Assembly (NCBI GenBank): GCA_963835825.1
Contig: CAWIGZ010000002.1
Coordinates: forward strand, 124,001-188,000
Direction: 5' to 3'
DNA length: 64,000 nt
Source of the DNA: JADGRB01 sp963835825
Lineage (GTDB): Bacteria > Myxococcota_A > Polyangia > Fen-1088
In this document: positions 8,274 to 17,279 of the stretch, piece by piece
Numbering within the stretch: the first letter of the stretch is position 1
Layout: each line of letters opens with the position of its first letter
The notes under the pieces: generated by a model
What the model was told of the DNA's origin: nothing
What the model saw: the letters and a program-made list of their open reading frames with translations, nothing else
The model's database searches: none
Position numbers and translations under genes: made by a program

Positions 8274-9537
8274 ATGCAGATCGAGAAGTTCTCGCTGGGG
8301 ATCGGCGACCGGTTCGGCCGCCAGGGGCTGGCTCAGCTCCGCGCGGTCCAGCAGGCGGAGAAGGCGGGCGTGGTGGTGGTGCCGGTCTGGAACAAGTCCT
8401 TCCGCGAGCACTCTCTCATCGGCACCACGCCCGACGACGTCCGCGCCGAGGCCGACGAAGCGGTTCTTGCCGCCGGGTGGAAACACCCCTACCACGTCGA
8501 CGCCGACCACATCGGCGTCAAGACGGTCGACGGCTTCCTGGCCGCCAGCGACTTCTATACCCTGGACGTCGCCGACTTCATCGGCCAGCCGCCGGACGAG
8601 GCGGCGCTGGCGGCGTTCGTGCGCGACCTGGCGCCGTTTCGCGGGCACGCTGCGCATCCCGGGCGTCGACGCCTCGTTCGAGGTGACCGATGCCGTCCTC
8701 GAGAAGATCGGCCGCAGCTATCTGGCAGCGGTGCTGGAGGCGGGGAAGATCTACCGCCGCGTGCTGGCGGCGAAGGGCGAAGGCAACTTCATCGCCGAGG
8801 TCTCCACCGACGAGGCGACCGAGCCGCAGCTGCCGTTCGAGCTCTTCTTCATCCTGGGGGCGCTGGCGCGCGAGAAGATCCCCGTCCAGACCATCGCCCC
8901 CAAGTTCTCCGGCAAGTTCCTGAAGGGGATCGACTACGTCGGCGACAGGCAGGCCTTCGCGCGCGAGCTCGACGCCGATCTGGCGGTCGTCAAGCACGCG
9001 ATCTCCGTCTTCGGGCTGCCGTCCTCGCTCAAGATCAGCGTCCACACCGGCAGCGACAAGTTCTCGCTCTACCCGATCATCAACCGCGCCCTCGCCAGGC
9101 ACGGGGCGGGCCTGCACCTCAAGACGGCCGGGACCACCTGGCTCGAAGAGGTGATCGGCGTGGCGCTCTCCGGCCCCGGCGGCCTGGCGGTCGCCAAGAA
9201 GATCTATCTCACCGCGCTGCCTCGCTTCGACGAGCTCGTCAAACCGTACGCCACCGTCGTGGAGATCGACCGCGCCAAGCTGCCGGCCCCCGCTGCCGTC
9301 GAGCGCTGGACCGCCGACGACCTCGTGGGACGCCTGCGCCACGACCAGTCGAACCCCGCCTACGACCTCTACCTGCGCCAGTTCGTGCACGTCGCCTTCC
9401 GGGTGGCCGCCGAGATGGGCACCGAATGGACCGGCGCCCTCGGGGCCGCCCGCGAGGTGGCCGGACGCTGCGTGACCGAAAATCTCTTCGATCGTCACAT
9501 TCGTCCCCTGTTCTTTTCGTCGTCCTCGGGCGCCTAG
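8274..9537 (+). CDS. uxaE: UxaE-type tagaturonate/fructuronate epimerase (one frameshift)
   Basis: This belongs to the tagaturonate/fructuronate epimerase family that interconverts D-tagaturonate and D-fructuronate. Shared motifs include GIGDRFGRQG near the N-terminus, HVDADHIG, KISVHTGSDKFSLYP, LHLKTAGTTWLEE and LRQFVHVAFR; the His/Asp residues in them are the expected metal ligands. The ATG at 8274 has an AAAGGA site six bases upstream. The frame changes once near 8640, where an extra base turns APF-AGTLRIPG into a different frame; both halves are conserved. The length, about 420 residues, is normal. It lies between gnd and zwf. If the indel is real the gene is dead, but a single ttT/ttC wobble insertion suggests a consensus error. 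Confidence 0.82.
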
Positions 9538-9556
9538 TCGTCCATACTGCTTGCGC

Positions 9557-10927
9557 ATGAGCGCAGCTCACTCGGACGCGTTCGTCTTCTTCGGCGCCAG
9601 CGGAGATCTCGCCTACAAGAAGATCTTCCCGGCGCTCTATCACATGACCCGGCGCGGGCACCTCGAAATGCCGGTGATCGGGGTGGCGAACTCCCCCTGG
9701 ACGCTGGAGCAGTTTCAGGCGCGCGCCCGCGACAGCTTGAAGGAGCACGTCGAGCCGCTCGATGAGGCGGTGGTCGGCAAGCTGCTCGGCCGCCTCCGCT
9801 ACGTGCGCGGCGACTACGCCGACGCGGCCACCTTCGCGGGGCTGCGGCGCGAGCTGGGCTCCGCCACCCGCCCCACGCACTACCTGGCCATCCCCCCCAG
9901 CGTCTTCGCGACGGTGGTCGACGGGCTGACGAATTGCGGCGCCGCCGAGGGGGCGCGGCTGGTGGTCGAAAAGCCGTTCGGCCGCGATCTGGCGTCGGCG
10001 CGCGCGCTCAACCGGACGCTGCACGCCGGCTTCGACGAGTCGGCGATCTTCCGGATCGATCACTACCTCGGAAAAGAGTCGGTGCAGAACCTGCTGCTGT
10101 TCCGCTTCGCCAACACGTTCCTCGAGCCGATCTGGAACCAGCACTACGTCGAGAGCGTGCAGATCACGATGGCCGAGAGCTTCGGCGTCCAGGGGCGCGG
10201 CCGCTTCTACGAGGAGGCGGGCGCCATCCGCGACGTCATCCAGAACCACCTCCTGCAAGTGATCGGCTTTCTGGCGATGGAGCCACCCATCGGGACCTAC
10301 GCCGAATCGATCCGCGACGAGCAGGTCAAGGTGTTCCGCGCCATCCGCCCGCTCAGCCCCGAGGATCTGGTGCGCGGGCAATTCGTCGGCTACCGGAACG
10401 AGGCGGGGGTCGCCTCCGACTCGACGGTGGAGACCTTCGCGGCGGTCCGCCTGCACGTCGACTCCTGGCGCTGGGACGGTGTTCCGTTCTTCATCCGCGC
10501 CGGCAAGTGCATGCCGGTGTCGACGACGGAGGTGCTGGTCACGCTCAAGCGCCCGCCGCTGCGCCGGGTCGGCCCCGAGGAGACCAACCACTTCCGCTTT
10601 CGCCTCTCCCCCGAGGTGATCATTGCGGTCGGCGCCCGGATCAAGAAGGCGGGCGAGCAGATGGTGTCGGAGCCGACGGAGCTGAAGGTGATGCACCAGT
10701 CCGACGCCGACGAGATGGAGGCCTACGAGCGCCTTCTCGGCGACGCGATGGCCGGGGACGCGACGCTGTTCTCGCGCCAGGACGGCGTCGAGGCGGCCTG
10801 GGCGATCGTCGATCCGATCCTGACCGGCGCCACGCCCGTCCACCAGTACGAGCCGGGCACCTGGGGTCCCCCCGACGCCGCCCGCCTCACCGCCGACGTC
10901 GGCGGCTGGCATGCGCCCACGCCCTGA
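9557..10927 (+). CDS. zwf: glucose-6-phosphate 1-dehydrogenase
   Basis: This is a 456-residue first enzyme of the oxidative pentose phosphate pathway. It shows the NADP-site GASGDL (13-18), the EKPFG segment (138-142) and the active-site RIDHYLGKE (166-174), with the catalytic His normally found just downstream in this family. I chose the ATG at 9557 (MSAAHSDAFVFFG) over the in-frame TTG six bases upstream. It lies 19 nt after the uxaE stop and 22 nt before rpiA, so it is probably in the same operon. G6P entry through Zwf and hexuronate entry through gluconate would share Gnd and RpiA. Confidence 0.94.
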   Translation: MSAAHSDAFVFFGASGDLAYKKIFPALYHMTRRGHLEMPVIGVANSPWTLEQFQARARDSLKEHVEPLDEAVVGKLLGRLRYVRGDYADAATFAGLRRELGSATRPTHYLAIPPSVFATVVDGLTNCGAAEGARLVVEKPFGRDLASARALNRTLHAGFDESAIFRIDHYLGKESVQNLLLFRFANTFLEPIWNQHYVESVQITMAESFGVQGRGRFYEEAGAIRDVIQNHLLQVIGFLAMEPPIGTYAESIRDEQVKVFRAIRPLSPEDLVRGQFVGYRNEAGVASDSTVETFAAVRLHVDSWRWDGVPFFIRAGKCMPVSTTEVLVTLKRPPLRRVGPEETNHFRFRLSPEVIIAVGARIKKAGEQMVSEPTELKVMHQSDADEMEAYERLLGDAMAGDATLFSRQDGVEAAWAIVDPILTGATPVHQYEPGTWGPPDAARLTADVGGWHAPTP

Positions 10928-10949
10928 GACCGTCTAAGATAGACAGTCG

Positions 10950-11696
10950 ATGAACGACAAGAGGACCGCAAAGGGGACCCCGGGCGCAGCGACCGATCCC
11001 GGCGTGCTGGCCGCGGCCACCCGCGCCGCGGAGCTGGTCACCGACGGGGCCCGGGTGGGGCTCGGCTCCGGGCGCGCCGCTTCGGCGTTCATCGCGGCCA
11101 TCGGGGCGCGGGCGCGGCGCGGCCTCAAGGTCTCTGGCGTGCCGACGTCGGAGGCGTCCGAGCGACTGGCCCGCTCGCTGGAGATTCCGCTCATCGAGAT
11201 CACCGAAGAGACGTTGCTCGACCTCACCGTCGACGGCGCCGACGAGGTGTCGCCCAACCTCGATCTGGTCAAAGGGCGGGGCGCCGCCTTCGTTCGCGAG
11301 CGGATCGTGGCCGCCGCCTCGCGCCGCCAGATCATCCTGGTGACCCCCGAAAAGCTGGTCCCGGTCCTGTGCGCGAACGACGGGTTCCCGGTGGAGGTCA
11401 TCCCCATGGCCGCCGGTCTGGCCATCCGCCGGCTCAAGGCGCTCGGTCTCAGTCCGGCCGAGCGCGCGGACCCGGCTGGGCGCGGGCCGCTCCTGTCGGT
11501 CAACGGCAACCTGATCTTCGACTGCGGCGTCTCGCGGCCACTCGCCGAGCCGGCGCTGGCCCGCACGCTGGAGACCGCCGTCTGCCGGATCCCGGGCGTC
11601 GTCGACACGGGGCTCTTCCTCGGCACCGCCGAGCGCGTGCTGGTCGGTCACCCCGACGGCCGCGTCGAGGTCCTCAAGCGGTCGGACCTGCCATGA
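10950..11696 (+). CDS. rpiA: ribose-5-phosphate isomerase A
   Basis: This 248-residue protein interconverts ribulose 5-phosphate and ribose 5-phosphate. The phosphate-binding GLGSGRAASAFI replaces the usual GLGTGSTA. The acidic motif VDGADEVSPNLDLVKGRG carries the family catalytic Asp residues and substrate Lys. Near the C-terminus, VNGNLIFDCGV corresponds to the conserved DNGN-I-D segment. A few positions differ from the enterobacterial consensus, but all core acidic residues remain. The stop overlaps the start of the next gene by four bases (ATGA). It completes an oxidative pentose phosphate set of zwf, gnd and rpiA in one operon. Confidence 0.88.
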   Translation: MNDKRTAKGTPGAATDPGVLAAATRAAELVTDGARVGLGSGRAASAFIAAIGARARRGLKVSGVPTSEASERLARSLEIPLIEITEETLLDLTVDGADEVSPNLDLVKGRGAAFVRERIVAAASRRQIILVTPEKLVPVLCANDGFPVEVIPMAAGLAIRRLKALGLSPAERADPAGRGPLLSVNGNLIFDCGVSRPLAEPALARTLETAVCRIPGVVDTGLFLGTAERVLVGHPDGRVEVLKRSDLP

Positions 11697-12376
11697 GCCA
11701 TCCAGCGAAAGTCGTCTTCCTGTTCGACGTCGACAACACGCTGCTCGACAACGATCGGGTGAGCGCGGATCTTCGCCGCTACCTGTTCAAAGAGGTGGGC
11801 GTCGCGCGGGCGGAGCTGTACTTCGAGATCTTCGAGACGCTGCGCACCGAGCTCGGCTACTCCGACTATCTGGGCGCGCTCCAGCAATATCGACTGGTCC
11901 ACCCGCGCGATCCGCATCTGCTGGCGGTGTCGTCGTTCCTGGTCAACTACCCGTTCGCCAATCGCCTGTTTCCCGGCTCGCTCGACGCCATCGAGCATGC
12001 CGCCACGTTTGGGCAGACGGTGATCCTCTCCGACGGCGACGTCGTGTTTCAGCCGCGCAAGGTCGAGCGGTCCGGGCTGTTCGACGCGGTCGACAAGCGC
12101 GTCCTCATTTACATTCACAAGGAGCACGAGCTCGACGACGTCGAGCGCCGTTACCCCGCCGACCACTATGTGCTGGTCGACGACAAGATCCGCATCCTGA
12201 CCGCCGTGAAGAAAGTCTGGGGCGAGCGGCTGACCACCGTCTTTCCGCGCCAGGGCCACTACGCGCTGGCGCCCGACGTGGGGACCTTCCCCCCGCCCGA
12301 CATCACCCTGGCGCGGATCGGCGACTTCTGCGACTGCGATCTGCCGCGCCTCCTGGCGGCGGCGCGACAGAAATAG
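11693..12376 (+). CDS. HAD-superfamily hydrolase
   Basis: This 227-residue haloacid dehalogenase-fold protein has motif I DVDNTLLDND near residue 12, motif II SDGD near residue 117, a Lys-containing segment after it, and motif IV VDDKI near residue 164. These support a phosphatase or related phosphotransferase. It is translationally coupled to rpiA and is the last gene of the 3572-12376 operon, so a sugar-phosphate substrate is plausible. The specific substrate cannot be read from the sequence. The following gene is convergent and ends two bases later. Confidence 0.75.
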   Translation: MSHPAKVVFLFDVDNTLLDNDRVSADLRRYLFKEVGVARAELYFEIFETLRTELGYSDYLGALQQYRLVHPRDPHLLAVSSFLVNYPFANRLFPGSLDAIEHAATFGQTVILSDGDVVFQPRKVERSGLFDAVDKRVLIYIHKEHELDDVERRYPADHYVLVDDKIRILTAVKKVWGERLTTVFPRQGHYALAPDVGTFPPPDITLARIGDFCDCDLPRLLAAARQK

Positions 12377-12377
12377 C

Positions 12378-13154
12378 TCATTCGGTGAGCTGGCCGGAAG
12401 GCCCCACGCGCGAGCGGCTGATCGCGCAGTCGTCGACGTAGAGGGTCGCCGTCGGCGGCGTGAGGTTCTCGCCCACGCTGCAGGCGTCCCACTCGACCCA
12501 CGAGGTCGGGCTGGTGGGCGCGCCGGCGATGTCGACCACCTGCTGGCCGTCGAGCCAGTAGGTCAGCCGGCCGCTGTCGTCGCTGGCGGCTCGGTAAAAC
12601 GCCTCCAGTTGAAACCACCGTTGCACGGGGACGATCGGGTTCGGCACGTCGAGCGGGCGGTCGGCCCCCGTCCGGTGATCGTAGAGCTCCAGCGTCATCT
12701 CGCCGCTGGGCATGGTGGCGAGGTCCATGTCGTAGAGCTCGCCGGCGGTGCTCGGATCGGCGGCGTTGGTGCGCATGCGGAACTTGAAGATCACCCAGAA
12801 CGTCCCCACCGACACGCTGTCCGGCAGGTAATACCAGGCGCTGTAATAGGCCTCGGTGGGGAGGTCGCCCGCGCGGGAGAGGACCGTGTTCTCCTGCGTC
12901 CCGTCGCTGCCGGCGGTGATGGTGAGCGCCGCGGCGTGGCTGCCGGTGTGCGCCGGCGCGCTCGAGACGGCGATCAGGTTGGGCGGCATGGGGAACGCCT
13001 GGACGTTCCCGCCGGCGACCCCGGTCCACTCGCTGAAGTCGCCAGTCTCGAAGCGCGCCGTCCAGAGGAGGTCGGACCCGACGTCGAGCCGCCCACACCC
13101 GGCGGCGAGCGCCGTCGTCAGCAGGAGGGGCCACATGGTTCGACGCACGCGCAT
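12378..13154 (-). CDS. lipoprotein with polysaccharide-lyase-like jelly-roll domain
   Basis: This 258-residue secreted lipoprotein starts at ATG 13154 or 13136. The signal is MWPLLLTTALAAGC with a good lipobox (LAAGC). The mature part (FETGDFSEWTG, YYSAWYYLPDSV, FWVIFKFRM, QLEAFYRAA, LTYWLDGQQVVD, ATLYVDDCAI) has the alternating beta pattern of heparin/alginate-lyase-like and LamG-like jelly rolls. Such domains bind or cleave acidic polysaccharides. The start overlaps the stop of the upstream gene (ATGA), so the two are co-translated. It lies convergent with the hexuronate operon, which would suit release of uronic acids, but catalytic residues cannot be assigned by eye. Confidence 0.6.
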   Translation of the reverse strand: MRVRRTMWPLLLTTALAAGCGRLDVGSDLLWTARFETGDFSEWTGVAGGNVQAFPMPPNLIAVSSAPAHTGSHAAALTITAGSDGTQENTVLSRAGDLPTEAYYSAWYYLPDSVSVGTFWVIFKFRMRTNAADPSTAGELYDMDLATMPSGEMTLELYDHRTGADRPLDVPNPIVPVQRWFQLEAFYRAASDDSGRLTYWLDGQQVVDIAGAPTSPTSWVEWDACSVGENLTPPTATLYVDDCAISRSRVGPSGQLTE

Positions 13155-14191
13155 CAGAGTAAGCCCAGCGACACGCCGGCGGTGGCGCCGATCCAGAAGA
13201 GAGGCGTGTGCCCGACCGTCCCCGCCGGAAGGGCGAAGATGGCCGGAGGGACGGGGACCAGCTCGCCGGAGAGGGCGGCGAACGGCGCCCACCGACCGTG
13301 GGAGGCGCGCAGGCCGGCGGCCACGCGCACCCCGAGCTCGAGGCCCGTCTGCGATTTCGAGGTGGCGAGATCGAGCGGCCGCACGGAGAGCAGCGCCGCC
13401 GCGACGCCGAGCTCGCCGTACCGTTCGAGGCGCGGACCCCTCATCCGCGCGCGAACGCCGGCATCGACTGGCAGTCGCCACTGTCGCAGGCGGACGCCCC
13501 CGACTGTGTCGTCGACGGGGAGCAGCGCGGTCACGCCGGCCTCGGGCCCGAACCATCGCCGCCCCGCCGACCAGCGCAGCTCGGCGCCCACATCCCCGAC
13601 GCGAGCGTCCGGTCCGAAGCCGCCCACGATCGTCGCGCCCAGATCGATGCGGGCGCGCGGTGACAGCTGAGCATCGCCCGCGGGCGGCGCCGGAAGCGGC
13701 GGCTCGGTCGGCAATTGGGCGGGCAACTGGGCGGGCAACTGGGCGGGCAACTGGGCGGGCAACTGGGCGGGATCGATCGCCAGCGCCACGAACACCGCCG
13801 CGATGCGCGCGCGATACGCGCAGTCCCGGGTCTCGTCGCGGTACTCGCGCACCTGGCCTGCCGCGACGATCCGGTAGGGCACGCCGAGATCGAAGATCTG
13901 GACGAGGGGCGCCTGGCCGCGGGGGAGAGCGCGCAGTCGGGCCGCGAGGCGTTCGGGAGGGACCAGCGTGAGCAGCTCGCTCCAGACGGCGTTGGGGCGC
14001 GGGCAGGCGCTGGGCCCGCCGATGAGCGACGACGGGTTCGATGGTCCGGGGCCGGGCACCGTCGGAGCTCCGGGCGAGGCGGCGCGGGCCCGCGCGCCCG
14101 GCGCCGCGCCGAGGCCGAGCAGCACCGCGGCGGCCAGACAGGCGCCGCGAGGGAGCGCTTCACGCACCGGGCCACGATATCCGAATCGCAT
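13154..14191 (-). CDS. secreted hypothetical protein with LPAQ repeats
   Basis: This 345-residue protein has an N-terminal signal (GACLAAAVLLGLGAAPGARA). A middle region (ELLTLVPPERLAARL, LVQIFDLGVPYRIV, YRDETRDCAYRAR) is followed by five LPAQ tetrapeptides and a C-terminal beta-rich half (ARIDLGATIVGGFG, WFGPEAGVTALLPVDD, YGELGVAAALLSVRPLD, PLFWIGATAGVSLGLL) resembling an outer-membrane beta-barrel. It is divergent from the ECF sigma gene at 14243, with only about 50 nt between the starts. That arrangement often marks a sensor or target linked to the sigma factor. It is co-translated with the downstream lipoprotein. The family is not recognised. Confidence 0.6.
   Translation of the reverse strand: MRFGYRGPVREALPRGACLAAAVLLGLGAAPGARARAASPGAPTVPGPGPSNPSSLIGGPSACPRPNAVWSELLTLVPPERLAARLRALPRGQAPLVQIFDLGVPYRIVAAGQVREYRDETRDCAYRARIAAVFVALAIDPAQLPAQLPAQLPAQLPAQLPTEPPLPAPPAGDAQLSPRARIDLGATIVGGFGPDARVGDVGAELRWSAGRRWFGPEAGVTALLPVDDTVGGVRLRQWRLPVDAGVRARMRGPRLERYGELGVAAALLSVRPLDLATSKSQTGLELGVRVAAGLRASHGRWAPFAALSGELVPVPPAIFALPAGTVGHTPLFWIGATAGVSLGLL
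13711..13772 (-). repeat. 12-bp tandem repeat encoding LPAQ
   Basis: About five tandem copies of a 12-bp unit (GGGCGGGCAACT on the plus strand) lie inside the secreted protein gene and encode consecutive LPAQ tetrapeptides on the minus strand. Copies are nearly identical; the first has AATT in place of AACT. The 12-bp unit keeps the frame, so copy-number change would lengthen or shorten the linker between the two protein halves without breaking it. Confidence 0.85.
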
Positions 14192-14242
14192 CCGGTTGGG
14201 CGAAGCGTCGCGGACGCCTCTCGATTACACTCGGCGACTGCC

Positions 14243-14839
14243 ATGAAGGTCCTGGCACGAACGCGTCCTCCGAGCGGTGGGCACGAAGCCCTCCGGCGGC
14301 CGGGTGGACCTCCGGACTTTCGCGCGTTGTACGACGAATGGTTCGAGGAGGTCGGGCGCTGGATTCGCGCGCTCGGCGGCGCGGAGGCCGACCGCGACGA
14401 CATCGTGCAGGAGGTCTTTCTGGTGGTGCGCCGGCGACTCGCCGCCTTCGACGGGGCCAACCCCGCTGGATGGCTGTACCGGATCACCCGCCGGCAGGTG
14501 CGCGACTTTCGCCGCCGCAGCTGGGTCAAGCACATCTTTACCAGACGGCGCGTCGAGGATCCCGACGTGCTCCAGTGCGGCCGTGGCGGTCCCTCCGCCG
14601 CGCTCGAGCGCCGGGAAGACCGGCGGATCCTCCTGACCATCCTGGGCAAGATCCGCGAAGAGCGCCGCACGACGTTCGTGCTGTTCGAGATCGAGGGGCT
14701 GTCGGGCGAGGAGATCGCCCGCATCCAGAGCGTCCCCCTCAACACGGTGTGGACCCGCCTCTATCACGCGCGCAAGGACTTCGCCGTGCTGGCCGCGCGG
14801 TTCCGCGAGGCGCAGCGCCGCACGAGGGTGCAGCCATGA
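14243..14839 (+). CDS. ECF-family RNA polymerase sigma factor
   Basis: This 198-residue group IV sigma factor has region 2 with DEWFEEVGRWIRALGG and DRDDIVQEVFLVVRRRL, then region 2.4 with NPAGWLYRITRRQVRDF. Region 4 carries ILGKIREERRTTFVLFEIEG, SGEEIARIQSVPLNTVW and TRLYHARKDF, the HTH that reads the -35 element. The start is the ATG at 14243 (MKVLARTRP). It overlaps the next gene by four bases (ATGA); that gene encodes a membrane protein in the place where an anti-sigma factor is expected. It is divergent from the beta-barrel-like gene at 13154. Confidence 0.87.
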   Translation: MKVLARTRPPSGGHEALRRPGGPPDFRALYDEWFEEVGRWIRALGGAEADRDDIVQEVFLVVRRRLAAFDGANPAGWLYRITRRQVRDFRRRSWVKHIFTRRRVEDPDVLQCGRGGPSAALERREDRRILLTILGKIREERRTTFVLFEIEGLSGEEIARIQSVPLNTVWTRLYHARKDFAVLAARFREAQRRTRVQP

Positions 14840-15681
14840 GCGGCGGCGACGATTTTCGCGCGGGCGACGCCGTCGAGCTGCGTGACCCGCCGCGCCTGAC
14901 CGAGGAGTCGGGCGTCGACCCGTGGTTGGCCGGCCTCGTGCGGTCGACGGGGCGCTACAAGTCGCCGCCCGGGCGGAAGCAGCGTGTGCTCCTGACCCTC
15001 GGCCAATCGAATGGCCCGCGACGCCCATCGCTCGTCTTGCGGCCGGCGATCGTGGCCGCGATCTTGATCGGCTGCGGCGCGTTCGCCAGCGCCGCAATCG
15101 GGCCCTGGCGCGGCTGGATTGGGCGCGCGTACGAGCGGTTGGCCCCGTCGTCCAGTCGGATCGCCGGCGCGCCGGAGCGGGCGCGGAACCATCGTCTGGT
15201 CGCCGGTCATGCTGCGCCGATCGCAGCCGCCGCCGGGGTGCCGGCCGAGAGCCCGCCGGCCGAGCTGGCGCCGCCGCCCGCCGTGCCGTTCGCCCGCCGC
15301 ACGCCGGTCGTGGCGCTGCGCATCCGCCATGCGGCACCGCCATCGGCGGCGCGCGAGCCGGCCAAGCCGGAACCCGCCAAGCAGCAACCTGCCAAGCAGG
15401 AAGCGACGCAGGAGCGAGACCGGGAGGAGCAAGAGACCCAGTCCGTCGTCGTGGGGATGCGCGCTCTCCGGCTGGACCACGATCCGGTACGGGCGCGGGG
15501 GCTGCTCGGCAGATATCTCGAGCGCCACCCGGACGGCGCCCTGGCCGAGGAGGCCCTGGCCCTGACCATCGAAGCGGCGATCGCGCACCACGACGGCGAC
15601 GCGGCGGCGCTGGGGGCTCGCTATCTCCGCCGCTATCCGGCCGGCCCCTTCCGGGCGCTGGCGCTCGGCGCGCAGCATTGA
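14836..15681 (+). CDS. membrane protein, putative anti-sigma factor partner
   Basis: This 281-residue protein is translationally coupled to the ECF sigma gene. The N-terminal cytoplasmic part is about 65 residues long. One membrane segment (LRPAIVAAILIGCGAFASA, about 67-86) is followed by a long Pro/Ala/Lys-rich linker containing repeated EPAK/QPAK units. The C-terminal segment of about 90 residues (MRALRLDHDPVRARGLL, YLERHPDGALAEEALAL, IEAAIAHHDGDAAALGARY) has TPR-like helical pairs. This single-pass layout fits the regulators coupled to myxobacterial ECF genes. No zinc-binding HxxxCxxC motif is present, so the anti-sigma role is inferred from position alone. Confidence 0.65.
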   Translation: MSGGDDFRAGDAVELRDPPRLTEESGVDPWLAGLVRSTGRYKSPPGRKQRVLLTLGQSNGPRRPSLVLRPAIVAAILIGCGAFASAAIGPWRGWIGRAYERLAPSSSRIAGAPERARNHRLVAGHAAPIAAAAGVPAESPPAELAPPPAVPFARRTPVVALRIRHAAPPSAAREPAKPEPAKQQPAKQEATQERDREEQETQSVVVGMRALRLDHDPVRARGLLGRYLERHPDGALAEEALALTIEAAIAHHDGDAAALGARYLRRYPAGPFRALALGAQH

Positions 15682-15818
15682 GCCAGGCCCGCGTCGGCGC
15701 GCTGCTTCGGCCGTTTGGGTGAGCGGGCGATTTCGTGAAGATCGGCGATCCCGGCTGCCCTTTGCGCTGGTGATTCGCAGTCGGCGCCGTTCCCTCGACC
15801 TTCCTTACCGGAGAGACC

Positions 15819-17262
15819 ATGAAGTCAGTTCGCGTGCTTCCCCTGTTGTTGACCCTGTCCGTCGCTGCCTGCGGATCGTCCGACAACACGACTGACGCCG
15901 GGGGCGGCACCGGCGGCGGCTCCAGCCAGGGCGGAACCGGCGGCGCGAAGGGCGGGACCACCGGCACCGGCGGAACGATCGGCACCGGCGGGAGCGATCG
16001 GCACCGGCGGGAGCGTCGGCACCGGCGGCCTCACCGGCACCGGGGGCGCGAGCACGGGTGGGACGACCGGGACGGGCGGCACGACCGCCACCGGCGGGGC
16101 GACGGGGACGGGAGGCACGCCGGCGACCGGGGGCGCGGGCGGCAAAGGCGGAACGACCGGCACGGGCGGCAAGGCCGGGGGGACCGGCGCGGGCGGCACG
16201 TCCGCGACGGGCGGCGCCTCGGGAGCGGGCGGCGCGGTCAGCCCGGCCATCTGCAAGTTCGCCAGCGGCCTCAACGTCGCGTGGGTGAACTTCGCCAACG
16301 ACATCCCCAACCCCGCTCTCGCGACCTTCAATACGATCTTCACCAACAGCGCCTCGGTGGGCGGCCGGGTGATCCGCTGGTGGTTCCACACCAACGGGAC
16401 GGTGACGCCCGGCTACGACTCGAGCGGGATGGCCAAGCCGCTCACCTCGGGCGCGTTGAACGACGTCGTCGCGCTCGCCAACGCCGCCCACACCGCCGGC
16501 GTGGCGCTCGACATCAGCCTCTGGTCCTTCGACATGCTGCAGGGGCCCAGCAGCGGCGAGAACATCCCCACGGCCACGCTCACCAACAACCAGAAATTGC
16601 TGACGGTCGACGCCAACCGCCAGGCTTATATCGACAACGTCCTCATCCCGCTGGTCAACGCGCTCAAGGGGAACCCCGGCGTCTACTCCTACGAGATCTT
16701 CAACGAGCCCGAGGGGATGACCACGGAGCATGGCTGGACGGCGAGTGGCTCGAACAATGGGTTGTCGGTCCCCGAGGCGATGATCCAGAAGACCGTCAAC
16801 TGGTTCGCGGCCGCCATCCACACGGCCGACGCCTCGGCGCGCGTCACCAACGGCGCGCAGACCTTCGACTACTGTTCGACCGCCAGCGGCAAGAGCAACT
16901 TCTACTCGGACGCCGCGCTCCGGGCCGCCGGCAGCAAGCAGAACGGCACGCTCGACTTCTACGAGGTTCACTACTACGGGGTGAACGGCACCTCGAACTC
17001 GGCGTTCATGTATCCGGCGTCGCACTGGGCGTTGGACAAGAACCTGGTCATGGGCGAGTTCTGGGCCGTCACCACCGACGGGGTGAACGCCGCCGACCTG
17101 TACACCGCGCTCTACAACACCGGCTACAACGGCGCCTGGGCCTGGAACTACGAGATCAACGACGACAACGGCGGCAACCCGCCGACCGCCTGGCCGGTCA
17201 TGAAGACGCCCATGCAGAACCTCTACAACGCGCAGATGGCGACGCTGAACGCCTGCCCCTGA
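15819..17262 (+). CDS. secreted lipoprotein glycoside hydrolase, clan GH-A (cellulase/mannanase-like; one frameshift)
   Basis: The protein has a lipoprotein signal (MKSVRVLPLLLTLSVAAC, lipobox SVAAC), a linker of about 120 residues made of repeated GTGG-type units, then a catalytic domain of about 340 residues. That domain contains GGRVIRWWFHTNGTV, the acid/base YEIFNEPEG (Glu codon at 16704-16706), FYEVHYYG, and the nucleophile LVMGEFWAV (Glu codon at 17056-17058). The paired NEP and beta-7 Glu mark a clan GH-A (GH5-like) fold active on beta-linked glycans. The frame changes once, near 15993 in the linker, where an extra base sits in GGGAGCGATC; the linker periodicity continues in the new frame. 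It lies after a sigma/anti-sigma pair. Confidence 0.75.
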
Positions 17263-17279
17263 CCGCGTAGACTGTCGAC

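Noticed and set aside
13711..13772. A short-repeat array resembling a CRISPR
   Set aside because: The units are 12 bp, contiguous without spacers, and encode LPAQ in frame.
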